Made by a program: the position numbers and the translations under genes. DNA of 32,042 nt from Perkinsus marinus ATCC 50983 (lineage: Eukaryota > Perkinsozoa > Perkinsida > Perkinsidae): the NCBI RefSeq assembly GCF_000006405.1, contig NW_003213327.1, positions 121,430 through 153,471 on the forward strand. The letters run 5' to 3'. This document shows, piece after piece, positions 1-11,006 of this stretch. The notes under the pieces were generated by a model. The model made no database searches and was not told where the DNA came from. It worked only from the letters and a program-made list of their open reading frames with translations. The number at the start of each line of letters is the position of its first letter. Position 1 is the stretch's first letter.

Positions 1-343
1 TCAGAGCTGGCCACGAGAATGTAGTCGAGACGAAAGTATGATCATTGCATACCGAAGTTTGGCGGCCCCTCCGCGCAAGCTACCAATTTGACGCACGTTT
101 GATACGGCGAATCGGTGGGCTCAATCAACTCTAACTTACTCGTGATTGAACCGTACTTAGCTCCCCCTCTGTGGTAGGTGTTGTTGTTTGCGTCTAGCTG
201 TGTGGGACAGTGCTGCTTGTTCTAGCTCCTCTAGGGTTGTTCAAGACAGCTTGTAGCGTTCTCTTCGGGAAATATTGAATACAACGTGGACGACATGTGA
301 GTGTTGAATATCAACTGAACAGCTTTCCTCACTTTTCCCGGCA
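1..343. other. upstream non-coding stretch
   Basis: I see no convincing coding exon on either strand here. The stretch leads directly into the start codon of the amino-acid transporter at 344 and presumably holds its promoter and 5' UTR. No recognisable motif was found. Confidence 0.4.
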
Positions 344-1723
344 ATGTCCACCCCCACTTCTGGGTTAGAGCACGGTACCTCTACCGAAAAAGTGGTCACG
401 GGTTCTGATTCTCGTGTAGAGGCCAAGCCCTCTTCCAATACTGTTTTTCATCGTTTAGCACGTAGCGGTCACATCATCGCTCCTGATGGACGGTTTAGCG
501 CCGTCTTCAATTTGGCAGCAGCTACGTTAGGTGCTGGGGCTCTGGCGGTACCTATCTCTATCCTCAATGCGGGGATCTTTGGTGGCCTCGTCCTATTACT
601 CGCCATGGGCGTTCTATCTCTCCTGTCAATAGTGATGATAACACAGGCTTGCCATGTTACCGGAAAGCCGACTTATGAGGAGCTGTTAGACCATCTTTTC
701 GGGAAGCGGGTGGGATATGTATTCGACTTGGTCATGGTTCTATTCTGTTTCGGTACTTGCGTCACTTACATGATCACCTTGTTTGATATCCTTTCTCCCG
801 TGTTGATCCACATCATTGGTCCTAACCCTGACAATTGGTTTCTGAGTCTGTGGGTGCATCGTGTACCCTTCACTGCGATTGCAGCAGCACTAGTTCTCCT
901 ACCACTGTCGATGAGGGAACACATAAGCGAAATCCGTTATGTGACCTTCTTGGGCGTTATCGGGGTCTGTTTCCTGTCTTTGACGTCTATCTATGTTCTT
1001 AGTCGTTATGGTGTGTCTGATGAACTTCCGTCGTCCATGGTCTCTCCAGTGAATGGTTGGACTAGTCTGATGGCGGCTATTAACACCTACACGTTTGCTT
1101 ATTGTAACCAACCCAATGTTCCTGAGGTCTACATCCAAGTTCGTGACTCCAGTCCTCGCCGCTTCCTCCCCGTGGTTGCTTGGACGATTTTGATTTGCTT
1201 CTCTGTCTACGCTACTATCGGAGTTATGTGCTTCTTCGCCTTTGGCATGAGCTTGGAGTCCTCAGTCATTGTGAACATGGGCCAATACATCTCAAGAGGT
1301 GATGTGATGGTTTGCATTGCGTTTGCTCTTATGTGTGTTACAGTGGTCGGTGCCTTTCCCCTGGTGGTCTACCCTCAGAGGAGCTCCATCGTTCATGCCA
1401 TTTCGGCTGTTCTCCCTCCGAAGACGTCCTTTAGAAGGCGTGTATACGGCTGGATAGTAGTGGTATTCATCATTGGTCTGTCCTACGCTGTGGCCATTGC
1501 ATTACCTGATGTAAATGTTATGTTGGGACTGGTCGGCTCTTTGACCGGTTCGATTGTCACATTTTATTCCCCGGCGGCCTTTATATTGAAGATATCCAAG
1601 AAGCCCATCCTTACCTTTGACTTCGAGCATATCATATGCTATGTACTGATAGTCGTTGGAACAATCGCCTTCGTACTGGGGACCTACGCCTCAGTTCAAG
1701 GTGTGATCGAGTATTATAATTAG
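344..1723 (+). CDS. AAAP-family amino acid transporter (SLC38/AVT-like)
   Basis: One uninterrupted frame encodes 459 residues. A polar N-terminal tail of about 45 residues is followed by about eleven hydrophobic segments reaching the C-terminus, the layout of the amino acid/auxin permease superfamily. The first membrane segment carries TLGAGALAVP (about residues 60-69), which fits the glycine-rich GAG-x-L-x-x-P motif of this family's TM1. A long hydrophilic loop lies near residues 165-200. The likely role is proton- or sodium-coupled transport of neutral amino acids across the plasma or vacuolar membrane; the substrate cannot be read from sequence. It is the only large gene here with no intron, unlike its neighbours. 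The ATG at 344 precedes a polar tail typical of family members. Confidence 0.9.
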   Translation: MSTPTSGLEHGTSTEKVVTGSDSRVEAKPSSNTVFHRLARSGHIIAPDGRFSAVFNLAAATLGAGALAVPISILNAGIFGGLVLLLAMGVLSLLSIVMITQACHVTGKPTYEELLDHLFGKRVGYVFDLVMVLFCFGTCVTYMITLFDILSPVLIHIIGPNPDNWFLSLWVHRVPFTAIAAALVLLPLSMREHISEIRYVTFLGVIGVCFLSLTSIYVLSRYGVSDELPSSMVSPVNGWTSLMAAINTYTFAYCNQPNVPEVYIQVRDSSPRRFLPVVAWTILICFSVYATIGVMCFFAFGMSLESSVIVNMGQYISRGDVMVCIAFALMCVTVVGAFPLVVYPQRSSIVHAISAVLPPKTSFRRRVYGWIVVVFIIGLSYAVAIALPDVNVMLGLVGSLTGSIVTFYSPAAFILKISKKPILTFDFEHIICYVLIVVGTIAFVLGTYASVQGVIEYYN

Positions 1724-2421
1724 GCCTCTCTCAGCCGTTTAGGCATTTCAAGGGTCATGGCTCTACCATACAGTAGTTGTTGGTTTGGCTGCTGTGAAAT
1801 TGTTAGAACGATAAGGGTCTTTCAGCAATATTAGTATGGCTATTTGCTGTTTATCCTTTCGTCGTTATCTAAAGTATCATTAACTTCATAGCTTGAGAAG
1901 TCTCTGAGTCCAGCTTTTCCATGGTCATAATCGATCTAAGATTCATTGGGCAGCTTTCTGATATGGTTAATTCTTGATTTGGTTGGGGTGGAATGGGACA
2001 TAGCGGACTGTAACGTCTTCCGAGCTCCTTTCGCTTCACACTCCCGGCTCATTCCAAGAAGCAATTCTTCCATCAAGGGATGAGGATAATGATATGTGAT
2101 TTCGGTGCTGTATGAGTTTCCTAGTTCGATTGAAAACAATTATGAGGCGTTCGCGAGCTCCTCATGAAGAACTCGTACGTGTATACTCACTGCTACATAC
2201 ATCCCTACGCTTTTGGCTCTTGGGGAGGCAAAGACACCTCGGAGACAATCTTCGTTTTTTTCTAACAGCATGTGTTATCCCGGATGATTCACCCGCTCCG
2301 CGAAATCTTCTTCGGCATGCTGTTCTCGTTGGGAGTAGTTTTGATCGACCTCAAACAAAGTATAGTAACGCAGAACATATTGGAGCAACGAACTGGGTAT
2401 TCACACATGCTGTAGCGAGAG
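1724..2421. other. intergenic stretch between convergent genes
   Basis: This lies between the 3' ends of the transporter (+) and the MORN gene (-). A minus-strand frame at 1936-2139 ends in a basic tail and has ordinary-looking codons, and another minus ATG near 2320 opens a short basic frame, so a small minus-strand gene is possible. I could not join these into a convincing model. No RNA gene or repeat was seen. Confidence 0.3.
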
Positions 2422-4112
2422 TCATTTCTTCTTCCCCTTGTTGCCACGACTGCTAGACACTATGAGGTTTTCCAATTCCGCTCTCTCGTCCATGGTATCC
2501 TCGTAGCCGCAGTCAACTCGAAGCAACCTCCAGTCGCACCTGCCGTGAACACGTCGAAAACGTACTCGAGAGTCTTTCGCACGTGTGTCCATCCACGGCG
2601 TCCTCGTTGATGTTCAGAAAGTCAAAATACCCGCGAATTGGACCAGTCCCTTCCTCACGAGGATCGGGGTATGCGACGCTCATTCGAACAATCTGCTGAA
2701 TAACGGGAATGCTCGAGTGCGGCAACGTACGCCCACCTGATATGATATACGAAGTTGGGCTGAACCAGTGAGGTCTTTCGCATCCTCATCATCGAGTATA
2801 TCAAACACCAGTCTATCATTGGACTCTCCTTCGGCCCCCTTGGAAGTCTCAACCGGATCAGTCTGGCATCGAAGATTCTCGAACAGCGGTTAGCTACGCC
2901 CTACGCTGTCATCATCGATCATGCTAGCGATAGCGGCGACCAGCATCCTCCGTGCCAATAGCGCTCGAACGGTTGGAAGAGCCGCTCTGGCTTCCGGGGT
3001 GAGGCATGCAGGGGCCTCCACAGTTCCAACTGATGGTCGTGTCCACCTGCAGCCAGTCTTGATCTCCATAAGGGAACGCCCGTGATAAAACTATCTCCAA
3101 TAGACTCACACTGAGTCTGTCTCTTCATCTTCAGTTGCTTTGAGCTCGCTTGACTCCCTCATGAGCAACTCAGTGGCTAATGCCTCCCGATTGGGGTCAT
3201 TCGCATCAACTCCTATAATTTGCACCATGAGGATACCCGAAGATATCTCATTCACCTCCGGCAATCAAAGCAGCGACCTTCTCGCCTAAATTCCTAACCG
3301 CATTCACAAGCCCCGGCTTGAGGAGGTCTTCGTACCAAACCATGTACTCAGCAATGCTCTCGGCGTCCCGACCAGAGTCGAATGAGCCTACCGTAGCGTA
3401 ATAGGTCTTGACAGCGACTGCCATGCCGACCTTCTAGACTAACGCCGTTGAACTCCTTGCAGTTGACACCTTCCACAAAATACGAGTATTTGCCCAAACC
3501 GTGCATCTTGCCATCGTGCCACATTCCCACGTAACTGACCAGCCGTCCACTAGACCGGCGTCACTCACTTTACATTTTATCTCCTTGATGGCGACCTCTG
3601 GGAAGGGACCATTTATATGTTCCATAGCCTTGGTACGTATTGGACAACACCTTGATCGGATCACCATCTGCTGATGCAGTGGTTCAGCTCACTCTTGAAC
3701 CATTCGTGGGTCACCTTCTGCCTTTACGCAGCTGAAATATCCAGTATAGCAGTCGCCGTTTTTGAACCTTTGCGTGCCGTAACGGCGAGCTCCTCGATGC
3801 CAGATGCCATTGAAGTGATTGCCTACCACTCCTCGAGCTAATCACAGCCTAATATGTGCGTCTACCTTTATTGTAGTATTCCCCTTCGCCATGGATAACT
3901 TTACGATACTGGGTAGACTCATCGTTTCCTGTATCCCCATCTTGCATTGCTTCTAGGATGTATCTAGCATGCACCGAGCTCTATCAACTCCAATGCAACC
4001 AACGTTACTGTCCACGGTATCGGCCCCCGTTGCGGAATTTGAACTCCCCGAAGCGTACTGAGCAGGGACCTGCGGTCTCCGGGGGACTCACTGCAGTTTC
4101 GAAGTCGGCCAT
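2422..4112 (-). CDS. MORN-repeat protein, multi-exon
   Basis: The N-terminal half carries several MORN motifs: GEFKFRNGGRYRGQ, then GEGEYYNKG continuing as NHFNGIWHRGARRYGTQRF, and, after an unresolved join, YVGMWHDGKMHGLGKYSY. MORN repeats bind membranes or act as scaffolds; in flagellated protists such proteins occur in radial spokes and cortical structures. The C-terminal half is acidic, without a known domain, and ends in a basic tail (RGNKGKKK). Exons join in frame through short GT...AG introns: 4008-3964 (45 nt), 3865-3823 (43 nt), 3573-3535 (39 nt), and five more of 42-49 nt downstream. Two joins, near 3730 and near 3440, could not be resolved, so this might be two adjacent genes. The start ATG at 4112 lies only 20 bp after the stop of the next minus-strand gene. 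Confidence 0.8.
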
Positions 4113-4132
4113 GAAGGGCAACCCAACGGATC

Positions 4133-5598
4133 CTATAACGACATCACCACAGATACAGCAGCCTGTAGACGCGGCACGAACATTGACGTATAGCAACCAT
4201 ATAGCAGAATGTATGGAGGATCCTTCCACTCGCTCGGGATGGTCGGGTATTTCTGATGAAGAGAGTGAAGTTCATTGAATGAGCATTCGAGAGATCGTGG
4301 GTCTCTGCCATGCCGACCACCAATCACTGATGACATCTTTCCCGTAAGTTGTGCGAGTATGAGAGCGGCACTACGCCAACACTCTGAGTGGACCAGCGTG
4401 AACTCAGCATTCTGATACATTCACTATATGGGACTGAGCACGGCAATCCCTATACCATTGATTTCATGTGCGTTCCCTCGCCGTCGGCTATGCCCTTCTA
4501 ACGAGTTGGTCTCCAAATTGACAACATGCAAGTCAGATTGAGTCAGAAACATGCTAGAAGGCGAAGCTATAATGGTGATCACTCCTGAAAACAACGACAA
4601 TGGCCATGATGAACGACGATGCGAAGGAGCGCGACTTACGTCTCGAGTCTTTCCAGTGAGGCCACAGATACGTTTGAGACCATTCCGTTTGATACCCAGC
4701 TTGGTCGACCTATTGTAGCTCATACCATCCTGGCGGCAGAAGCATCGTCCTCACCGTCGCATCCTATTAAGCCTTTGGAAGAACCTCGGCCGCTTCGGAG
4801 GTTTATAGTAGTCCTCAGACCTGATCGTCCGCACTCTATCGTACCTATCAGTGGTGGCTATGGTATCAATGGAGACGTGTGCAGGGGTACTTCCCCTTCT
4901 GTAGGAGTTGCATGGCGTAGATGCACGACTTGAAGTGCAGCTTAGAGCTCTTTTGATATATCTCATCAACCGTGGTGTCCAGCAGGGGCTTCGGGAAGTT
5001 CCTCAGAGGGAAGGAGACTACTTTGAATTTGCTGATAACTTCCCTGACAAATACCAACCACCTAGGAGTAAACTCAACGCGAGAGAGAACACACTCTAGG
5101 AGGGTATAGAGGTTATCCTAATAAAGAGGCTCAAGGGAGTTCAAAGGAAGCCATACAACACCAGGACCGATACGGGGGGGGTTACTACGAAATTTTTCCC
5201 TGCAACCACAAGCGTACTTCTGTTCCCCCCTACTACCTCGCCGTCATCCCAAGGTACCGATGGTCGTAGGGCCAGGGTTCATAGGGGAGCTTAGTCGTGA
5301 TGGGCTGACCATAAGGTCGTAACGTATTCACTTGCATTAGTCTTAGGCAGCTTCGAAGCTGGAGGCTCCTTAGCATTGCTGCGGGCTAACTGAGGTTAGT
5401 GAGGATGGTACATCGTACATAGTGAGGATCGAACACAACATGGTGTGGTACTGGAGAAGGGCATGCACACCTATCACAACCGTTGTATGGTAGAAGTTGT
5501 AACGAATTTACTATTTTACTGGCAGCCTCGAGAGGTTTAGCTTTCTTACTCCGCTTGTTGAGAAGTGCCTGGTCTACGATGGAGCTTATCGACTCCAC
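4133..5598 (-). CDS. unknown multi-exon protein
   Basis: I do not recognise this gene. Several minus-strand stretches have clear protein character: 5598-5386 (contains SKKAKPLEAASKIVNSLQLL), about 5117-4870 (contains EFTPRWLVFVREVISKFKVV and LRNFPKPLLDTTVDEIYQKS), 4585-4445 (contains ASPSSMFLTQSDLHVVNLET, which could be a beta-propeller strand) and 4420-4136 (ends in AAVSVVMSL and a TAG stop at 4133). A textbook 55-nt intron (GTAAGT...TTTTCAG) separates material near 4640 from 4585. The other joins are unresolved, so the frame between about 4860 and 4640 is uncertain. Upstream, 6043-5708 (-) holds an open frame with a hydrophobic stretch (MLLIAALLMDSSAV) that could be a signal peptide of the same gene. 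Coding is likely; function and limits are open. Confidence 0.4.
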
Positions 5599-5599
5599 C

Positions 5600-6597
5600 A
5601 GAGGGTATTGGATGACTTGAACGACACACGGATACGCTTGACAACATCAACAACGAACTCCGGTTAGTATAATCGCCATTTCATACTACTCAAAGGGACA
5701 TGTTTGATCACCTATTGAAAATCTTGGAGAATAAGCTCGTCTTGGGCTCGGAAACACGGCCGCCTTTACCTCTGCGTTGTAGTCTAACAGCAGAGGAGTC
5801 CATGAGGAGGGCGGCGATCAACAGCATGGTTGGGGTGAAGCGAGGGAAGTGCATTGGAAAGGATGTGAAGGTGAAAGTGTGAACGCTGAGGAAGATGAAA
5901 GTAGAAGATTGAGTCTTTAGCATGGAGAAACGCAACTCAAGTTTAACGGTTTGGTGAGGGGACGCAGACATTTTTTGGTGAAACAGAATTTTACACGTCT
6001 GGCATGGTAGATAATACGTGAGTGACTGTTCATCAACAGCCACTCAAGTAGGGCTTATGGCTGGCCAATACCTTGCTCAGTTGCTCTCTTACATGATTCC
6101 CTAAGCATGCTCGATTATGAAATGAACATCTACTCTACCTTCTAGAGGGATAGTCATGGCATCATGCCATTGGCATGGAGCAATCTTGCGCGAGACATTG
6201 ACAATTTCGTGGCGCTGGCGGAGCGAAGCGACCCGCGTTTCGTCGATTTTGGTTTTTGGTGCAGTGAAGCATCCTTGGCATCCTCCCTCATCTATCCGAG
6301 CTCGTGGTTTGCATTGCGTCTTGAATTCTTCCCTACTGTAGTTGACTGAAGTAGCTGTGATGGCTCTATGTCATCATCAACAGCCCATACCCCCTCCCTT
6401 CCTCCGTTGAGGTGCGATTTAGTCCACGATGTGCTTGAGTGCATGGACAGCGACATTACTGAAGAATTTATAAGGGTAGTAATAGTACGGGAAGGTCGGT
6501 ACCATAGGGAACAAAGTTACCTACATCGTATACGGTCGAAGACTGACGAGCTTACCCGAACCAGTGAGTGTAGGCACATATAAAGGGCGGCGACGAA
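5600..6597. other. stretch without a resolved gene
   Basis: Overlapping short frames occur on both strands. On plus, 6164-6349 and 6368-6583 have fairly natural composition and the latter could be a 5' exon of the LRRC56-like gene. On minus, 6043-5708 could be the signal-peptide exon of the unknown gene at 4133-5598. At 6200-6215 lies a 16-base match to an element at 21210-21225 (see the motif feature). Nothing else is supported. Confidence 0.3.
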
Positions 6598-7369
6598 GGA
6601 GATGGAAAGGATCTTGGGGAGGTCACTGAGATCACAATGAAAGTAGCTGTGGTAGTGTTGGAGTGAGAGAATCGAGACTGCTTAGTTGAGTACCGAGGCC
6701 CATGATGTTAGCAGTATAGGAGATTACCTACCAGCTCTTACTGTTTTGAAGTGGGTTCTCGACTGGAATCATCCATAGGCTGCCATTATTGGTGTTAGTC
6801 TCGCGGGCTCATGCATAGGCGGTGCTCGAAGCCTAGGGACGAAGTTAGGAGGGCTGATAGTGTTGAAGTAGAACGGAGCGACGCAGGTTGAGTATCACTT
6901 TCGGTGTCTTCAGTTTGTCCAGGAGTCACTTGAGTGACCTCTCGGGCATGAGCTCATTGCTGCCCACCTTGCAAGAGCTGTGAGTTAAAGGCTTGGGCTT
7001 TCATCCGAGAGGTCCCGAGTTCGATCCCATGTAAAGGTACCTTGCCTTTAATTGTCTTACCACTATGCATGGCATTGAATGGATGGACTCTCTCCAAATA
7101 GTAGACGTGGAAGGCAACTCAATCTCTACCATCAGCGACCTCTCAGCCCTCGCCACATGTGAGACCTCTGTAGTGCATCACCCTTTAGTATTATTACCTA
7201 TCACTTATCAGGCAGTAGTGTATGGCAGCTCTCGCTCGAGGGCAATCCTGTCACTCGGAAAGCCTCTTTGAAGGAGCTTATCGATCTCGTAACGAATTTG
7301 GAGGTCCTCGATGACGACACGAGGGTTGATTGCGTTTCCCAAACGCAAGCTTCTAGTTTTACAATGTGA
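6598..7369 (+). CDS. LRRC56/ODA8-like leucine-rich repeat protein
   Basis: Consecutive leucine-rich repeats read FSLSRSHLSDLSGM, SLLPTLQELYLAFNCLTTM, SLQIVDVEGNSISTISDLSA and SVWQLSLEGNPVTRKASLKE, followed by a capping segment ending LVTNLEVLDDDTR. Repeat order, the LEGNPV-type last repeat and the cap match LRRC56, the conserved factor for outer dynein arm delivery or assembly in motile cilia. Two introns are exact: 6980-7036 (57 nt, phase 2) and 7164-7216 (53 nt, phase 1). The stop is TGA at 7367-7369. An upstream exon near 6600-6650 (DLGEVTEITMKVAV) fits the segment before the first repeat in this family, but the 5' exons and true start are unresolved and could reach 6368. Membership of the LRR family is sure; LRRC56 orthology is likely. 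Confidence 0.75.
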
Positions 7370-8379
7370 AGGATAATCAGAGTTCCTCTTTTTATGCACA
7401 GTGCTTCAGATATGAACTGTACCGAGGGAGGCGAGGGAGCTTAGCCGTGGATCGGTCTAGTGCATTGGATCGTAGAGAGATGGTCGGTATGTGAGTTGAG
7501 GAGATCGTCTAAGGTGTCCTCCCCAGTTACGGCCGGAACTTGATAAGCTATTGGCAACCACTACGGCGCCGTGCGACTTGGATAAGGCAAGTTGCTGATA
7601 GCGCTCGGCAAGTTCAGCGTAGTTGGCTGTAGGCTGATGGCATGGGAGAGGAAGGTAGTGGATCGGACCGGGATGAGATATCCCTGGTAGTGGAAGAGGC
7701 CAGGAAGCGGGCGACAGGGCAAGGCAGATATAGCTGGGATAATGTGGGCTTAGAATTTGTGGGTTGATGATGTGTCAGCCTTGTGTTAGGGCTCCTTCAT
7801 TTCGGCACGTTTGCCGTTCACAGGGAGCACGACAGATAGTGCCGGGGACTACCTTACTCGACCATGTAGGGAGAGTATCGGGGAAATGGTGACTGGATGG
7901 TGCAGTGTAGGCACCAGCGAGACAGTGACGAGAGCGGCGACCGCGAGGAGCATCATGTGTGGTTCGCAGCCGTCGATGCCGCCGAGCTCGTCGATGTTGA
8001 CGACGGGTGGGGAGGCTTTCAGTGGAAGCCCTTTGAAGGCTATACGATACAGTAAGAGTAGAGGGCAAGGGAGAGGGGAAAAGAAGAAGGCTGGATCGCT
8101 GGAAGAGGCAGAAATGAGTATTAGACAACTCCTTGATAAGTGAGGGGGTATCTTAGGGTTGCCTATGTAAGATACGGAAGAGGTTGATTTCATTACCACA
8201 GGTATCGGACAGATGATACTCCAGATCGTTGACGGCGTCAGGAGATCAGCCGCTCTCACATGTAGATGATGATGACCATTACCCCCAATGTTATGATTAT
8301 TCCTTTGTTGTCACTTGATGCCCGTTGTTGTATTGTCGAAGTTAGCATAGGGCGTGGTCAGTTTCTTGGCGTCTTTACT
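7370..8379. other. intergenic stretch with an uncertain minus-strand frame
   Basis: On the minus strand, 8259-7849 is open for 136 codons. Its later part contains DELGGIDGCEPHMMLLAVAA followed by more hydrophobic residues, which could be a membrane segment or signal peptide with GC-rich third positions; it ends at a possible donor (GTAAGG near 7857). Plus-strand frames over the same bases are equally long and less protein-like. I cannot build a gene here, and no repeat or RNA was seen. Confidence 0.25.
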
Positions 8380-9342
8380 ATGGCAGGAGGCTCTGCTACT
8401 GCCAACAACAACAAGAAGCAACAACAGAATCAGAGAGGGGATAGAGGAGCCAGCGGCCCTCGCGTAGAAGTCCCTCATGGGATTGAACCACGTAAGCTCG
8501 CTGGTAGGCGACATTTTATTAGCACCGACGTGATTGCTGTGCATGGTTGTTGACATTTCGGCTGCTCATTAGTCCAAACTCTTTGGCGAGTTTCGGACCC
8601 CAACGGTATTTTGTCAGGCGCGGCCGGCAATCTATATTCATCCTACGAGGTTGTCAAGACGGTCAATGACTTTTTGGGGGAGGTAACAGGCCCTGGCTAG
8701 CAGCATTTCATACCACTCCTTGCTCAATTCAGGCACTACCTGCCTTGGGATATATTGAGAACACGAGTCTCCCTTGGATGAGAATAGTCCTTATGACTTT
8801 GGCTTGCACGGCGGGCGTTATCGGCCAATTTTTTCTCAAGTTCCCCGCGGTACGCGACCAGTTTTGTATCTTTCAACATTTAACTTTTCAGGATGCCTCT
8901 CTGCTGAGGTTTTGTGTCCTGGGGTACTTCCTGTTTTCTGGAATCACTTGTGTGGTAGACATGTTATGGATGAAGTCGAGCGGCATGCAGATCAGTGACC
9001 GCGAGGTAGATGCTGCTGGTGGTGGCGGAGCAGTAGTTGAATGGTGCAAGTTGCCTTTGCTCAGACTGGCGAGAGAATATTCGTTGATGTGGAAATGCCG
9101 GGATTCGGCTCAAACTTGGTGTTAAGGTTGCGAAGTTACCAGTCGAATTTGTCCGAGGTGACGTCAAGATACTCATGTGCATGCGTGCAATAATCTTGTG
9201 TCGTGATTAGGAGATCAGAGAGAGCATAGGAAACTACTTTCATGAGGACGGCGAGCTGGATGGTCAGAAACTGCTCACTCGCTTTGACGTTCTTTACCGT
9301 CGTTTCGCGGCTCATAGGCGCGGTGATTTAAAGGCTGAATAA
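8380..9342 (+). CDS. SPCS2: signal peptidase complex subunit 2 (SPC25/SPCS2)
   Basis: This encodes the non-catalytic SPC25 subunit of the ER signal peptidase complex, which sits with Sec61 and helps remove signal peptides. Six exons (8380-8491, 8573-8682, 8733-8849, 8892-9005, 9065-9157, 9211-9342) total 678 nt and close to a 225-residue frame, close to the family's usual length. Introns are 42-81 nt, all GT...AG. Two membrane segments, MRIVLMTLACTAGVIGQFF and RFCVLGYFLFSGITCVV, flank a short lumenal turn, as expected for SPCS2. The C-terminal cytosolic domain ends RESIGNYFHEDGELDGQKLL and a basic tail, also typical. The N-terminus is Gln/Asn-rich. The ATG at 8380 has A at -3 and G at +4. The stop overlaps the start of a recurring motif at 9341. 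Confidence 0.9.
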
Positions 9343-9358
9343 TTTTGTGGCGCGGTGA
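9341..9358 (+). promoter_or_regulatory. recurring element AATTTTGTGGCGCGGTGA
   Basis: These 18 bases differ by one base from 21213-21230 (AATTTCGTGGCGCGGTGA), upstream of the giant surface-protein gene, and share their core with 6200-6215. Here they begin inside the SPCS2 stop codon, about 470 bp before the first rhodanese ATG. A promoter or other regulatory role is inference from recurrence near plus-strand genes. Confidence 0.35.
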
Positions 9359-9826
9359 AGACTACAGCTATCGCTGTTGCTGTTGTTGAGGGGAATGGTC
9401 ATTTTCATTCAAACATCTAGCTGAGTTCATCAATAGAGGTGTATGGTTTTGGTAGAGTCCGGTATTGGCTTCACTTGAGGGCTGTGGTTATCTATATCGT
9501 GTTGGCTATTGAGCAAAGTACCCCTTTTGAGTGTGCGCCGTGCTCGCATGCCATGCATGATGGGATGTAGACGCATTCAGTGGTAGAGTGGAGCTCCCGA
9601 AGGTGTCACTGAAGAAGAAGGATTGAAAGGGACGAGAGAATTTCCTCGGGAGTTCACAGTGGTTTCTAGGTGCTTGCTGGTTGTGTAGGTGTCTTTTTGT
9701 GTCGGATTCCCGCGTGAGTAACATGAGCTGCGATTGGTGTATATGGTTTGCTGATTAACTCTGCAGAGGGCAGTTCGCTGCTTGGCATTACTGTGGTTGT
9801 AGTTGTCGTTATCTAACTATTTTGTC

Positions 9827-10255
9827 ATGTCTAACGCTACTCTTGAGGATCTCGCTGAGGCTGTGAAGGCTGGTCAGAAGCTCATCATTGTTGATGTTAG
9901 AAGTGATGATGAAGTGAAGAATAAGCGTAGAGACTCCCGAGTGTTTCTATGGGATAGTTGTTGATTTAGTTATCGTCTCAGGGTCAAACCCTGGAAGCAT
10001 CCATATCCCTATCACTGAGTTCAACGACAGGGTGAGTGAAGTTCCCAAGGGCCCTGTTATCGTTCACTGTGCTGTCGGAATGAGAGCTAGTAAGCCGTGC
10101 ACTCGAGTACACGTCCGATTTCATGTCTTGTTGTCGTAGAGCGCGCTGGTGACGCGTTGAGAGCAGCTGGTTATCATCTTGTTATGGATGTGACTGATTG
10201 CGCTGCAGCTAAGGAGACTGTTGAGAAGGCTGAGGAGCTCGCGAAGAGAATGTGA
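9827..10255 (+). CDS. rhodanese-like domain protein, copy 1
   Basis: Three exons (9827-9926, 9982-10089, 10140-10255) give a 107-residue single rhodanese domain. Seen motifs are LIIVDVRSDDEV (strand and CH2A-like region), PGSIHIPITEF, and the active-site loop VHCAVGMRA with catalytic-position Cys at about residue 63. Rhodanese domains carry sulfur as a persulfide on this Cys, transferring it to acceptors such as cyanide, thiols or sulfur-relay partners; the substrate is not predictable. This copy has no N-terminal membrane segment, unlike copies 2 and 3. Introns (55 and 50 nt) are both phase 1 and sit at the same places as in the other two copies, showing tandem duplication. Exons 2 and 3 have the same lengths as in copy 2 (108 and 116 nt) and are nearly identical in sequence. 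Confidence 0.88.
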
Positions 10256-10435
10256 AGCCTTGCATCAGTCGCAGCCAGTTGCCGAATTCTTCGAAAACCG
10301 AGCGAGTTTCATGATATACTTTTACCATGGTCATGGTTAACGGAGATGAAATACTTGTGAAGCAGCTATTCTTGGGTTGTTTGAAAAAGCAGTTGTTGTC
10401 TCCTAGTTCGTAGTGTGTCTACTATCCCGATCGCG

Positions 10436-11006
10436 ATGGCTTCATCGTCGCCTCTAACGAATATAGGCCTTCTGTCCTTAGTCGTTCTTATCGGTTCTTG
10501 GTTGACCGGCACTGTAGGGAAGTTGTTACCTCTCGTGATATTGATCGCTGTTGCTGTACTCGGCTCTATGATGTCGGCCGATTCTACTTCTACGGCTGAT
10601 CTGGCCGTTGAAATCGCGAAAGGAAAGAAGCTCATAATTGTTGATGTTAGAACTGACGATGAAGTGAAGGCAAAACGTAAGAATCGTTGAAGAGCTCATC
10701 TTCGCTCTTGTGGAGTCGATGAATTTCTCAGCGCCAAACCCTGGCAGCATCCATATCCCTATCGCTGAGTTCAACGATAGGATGAGTGAAGTTCCCGAGG
10801 GGCCTATCATCGTTCACTGTGCTGTTGGAATGAGAGCTAGTAAGCTGTGCGCATGAGTGTGTCGTCACAATTTATTTGTTGTTGTCATAGAGCGCGCTGG
10901 TAACGCGTTGAGAGCAGCTGGTCGTAAACCTGTTATGAATGTAACAGATCGTGACGCTGCTAAAAAGGCTGCTAGAGAGGCCGAGGAACTTGCGAAGAAG
11001 ATGTGA
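10436..11006 (+). CDS. rhodanese-like domain protein, copy 2, membrane-anchored
   Basis: Exons 10436-10676, 10732-10839 and 10891-11006 give 154 residues. The N-terminus has two hydrophobic runs (LLSLVVLIGSWLTG and KLLPLVILIAVAVLG), suggesting a membrane anchor or organelle signal absent from copy 1. The catalytic loop is VHCAVGMRA with Cys at about residue 110, identical to copy 1, while the segment from GKLLPLV through ADLAVEIAKGKK resembles copy 3. The gene thus looks like a mosaic of its two neighbours. Both introns (55 and 51 nt) are phase 1. Only 180 bp separate it from copy 1. An open frame extends a little upstream without an ATG, so 10436 is the first ATG. Confidence 0.88.

Noticed and set aside
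3958-4278. 106-codon plus-strand frame
   Set aside because: Overlaps proven minus-strand MORN exons whose splice junctions close in frame.
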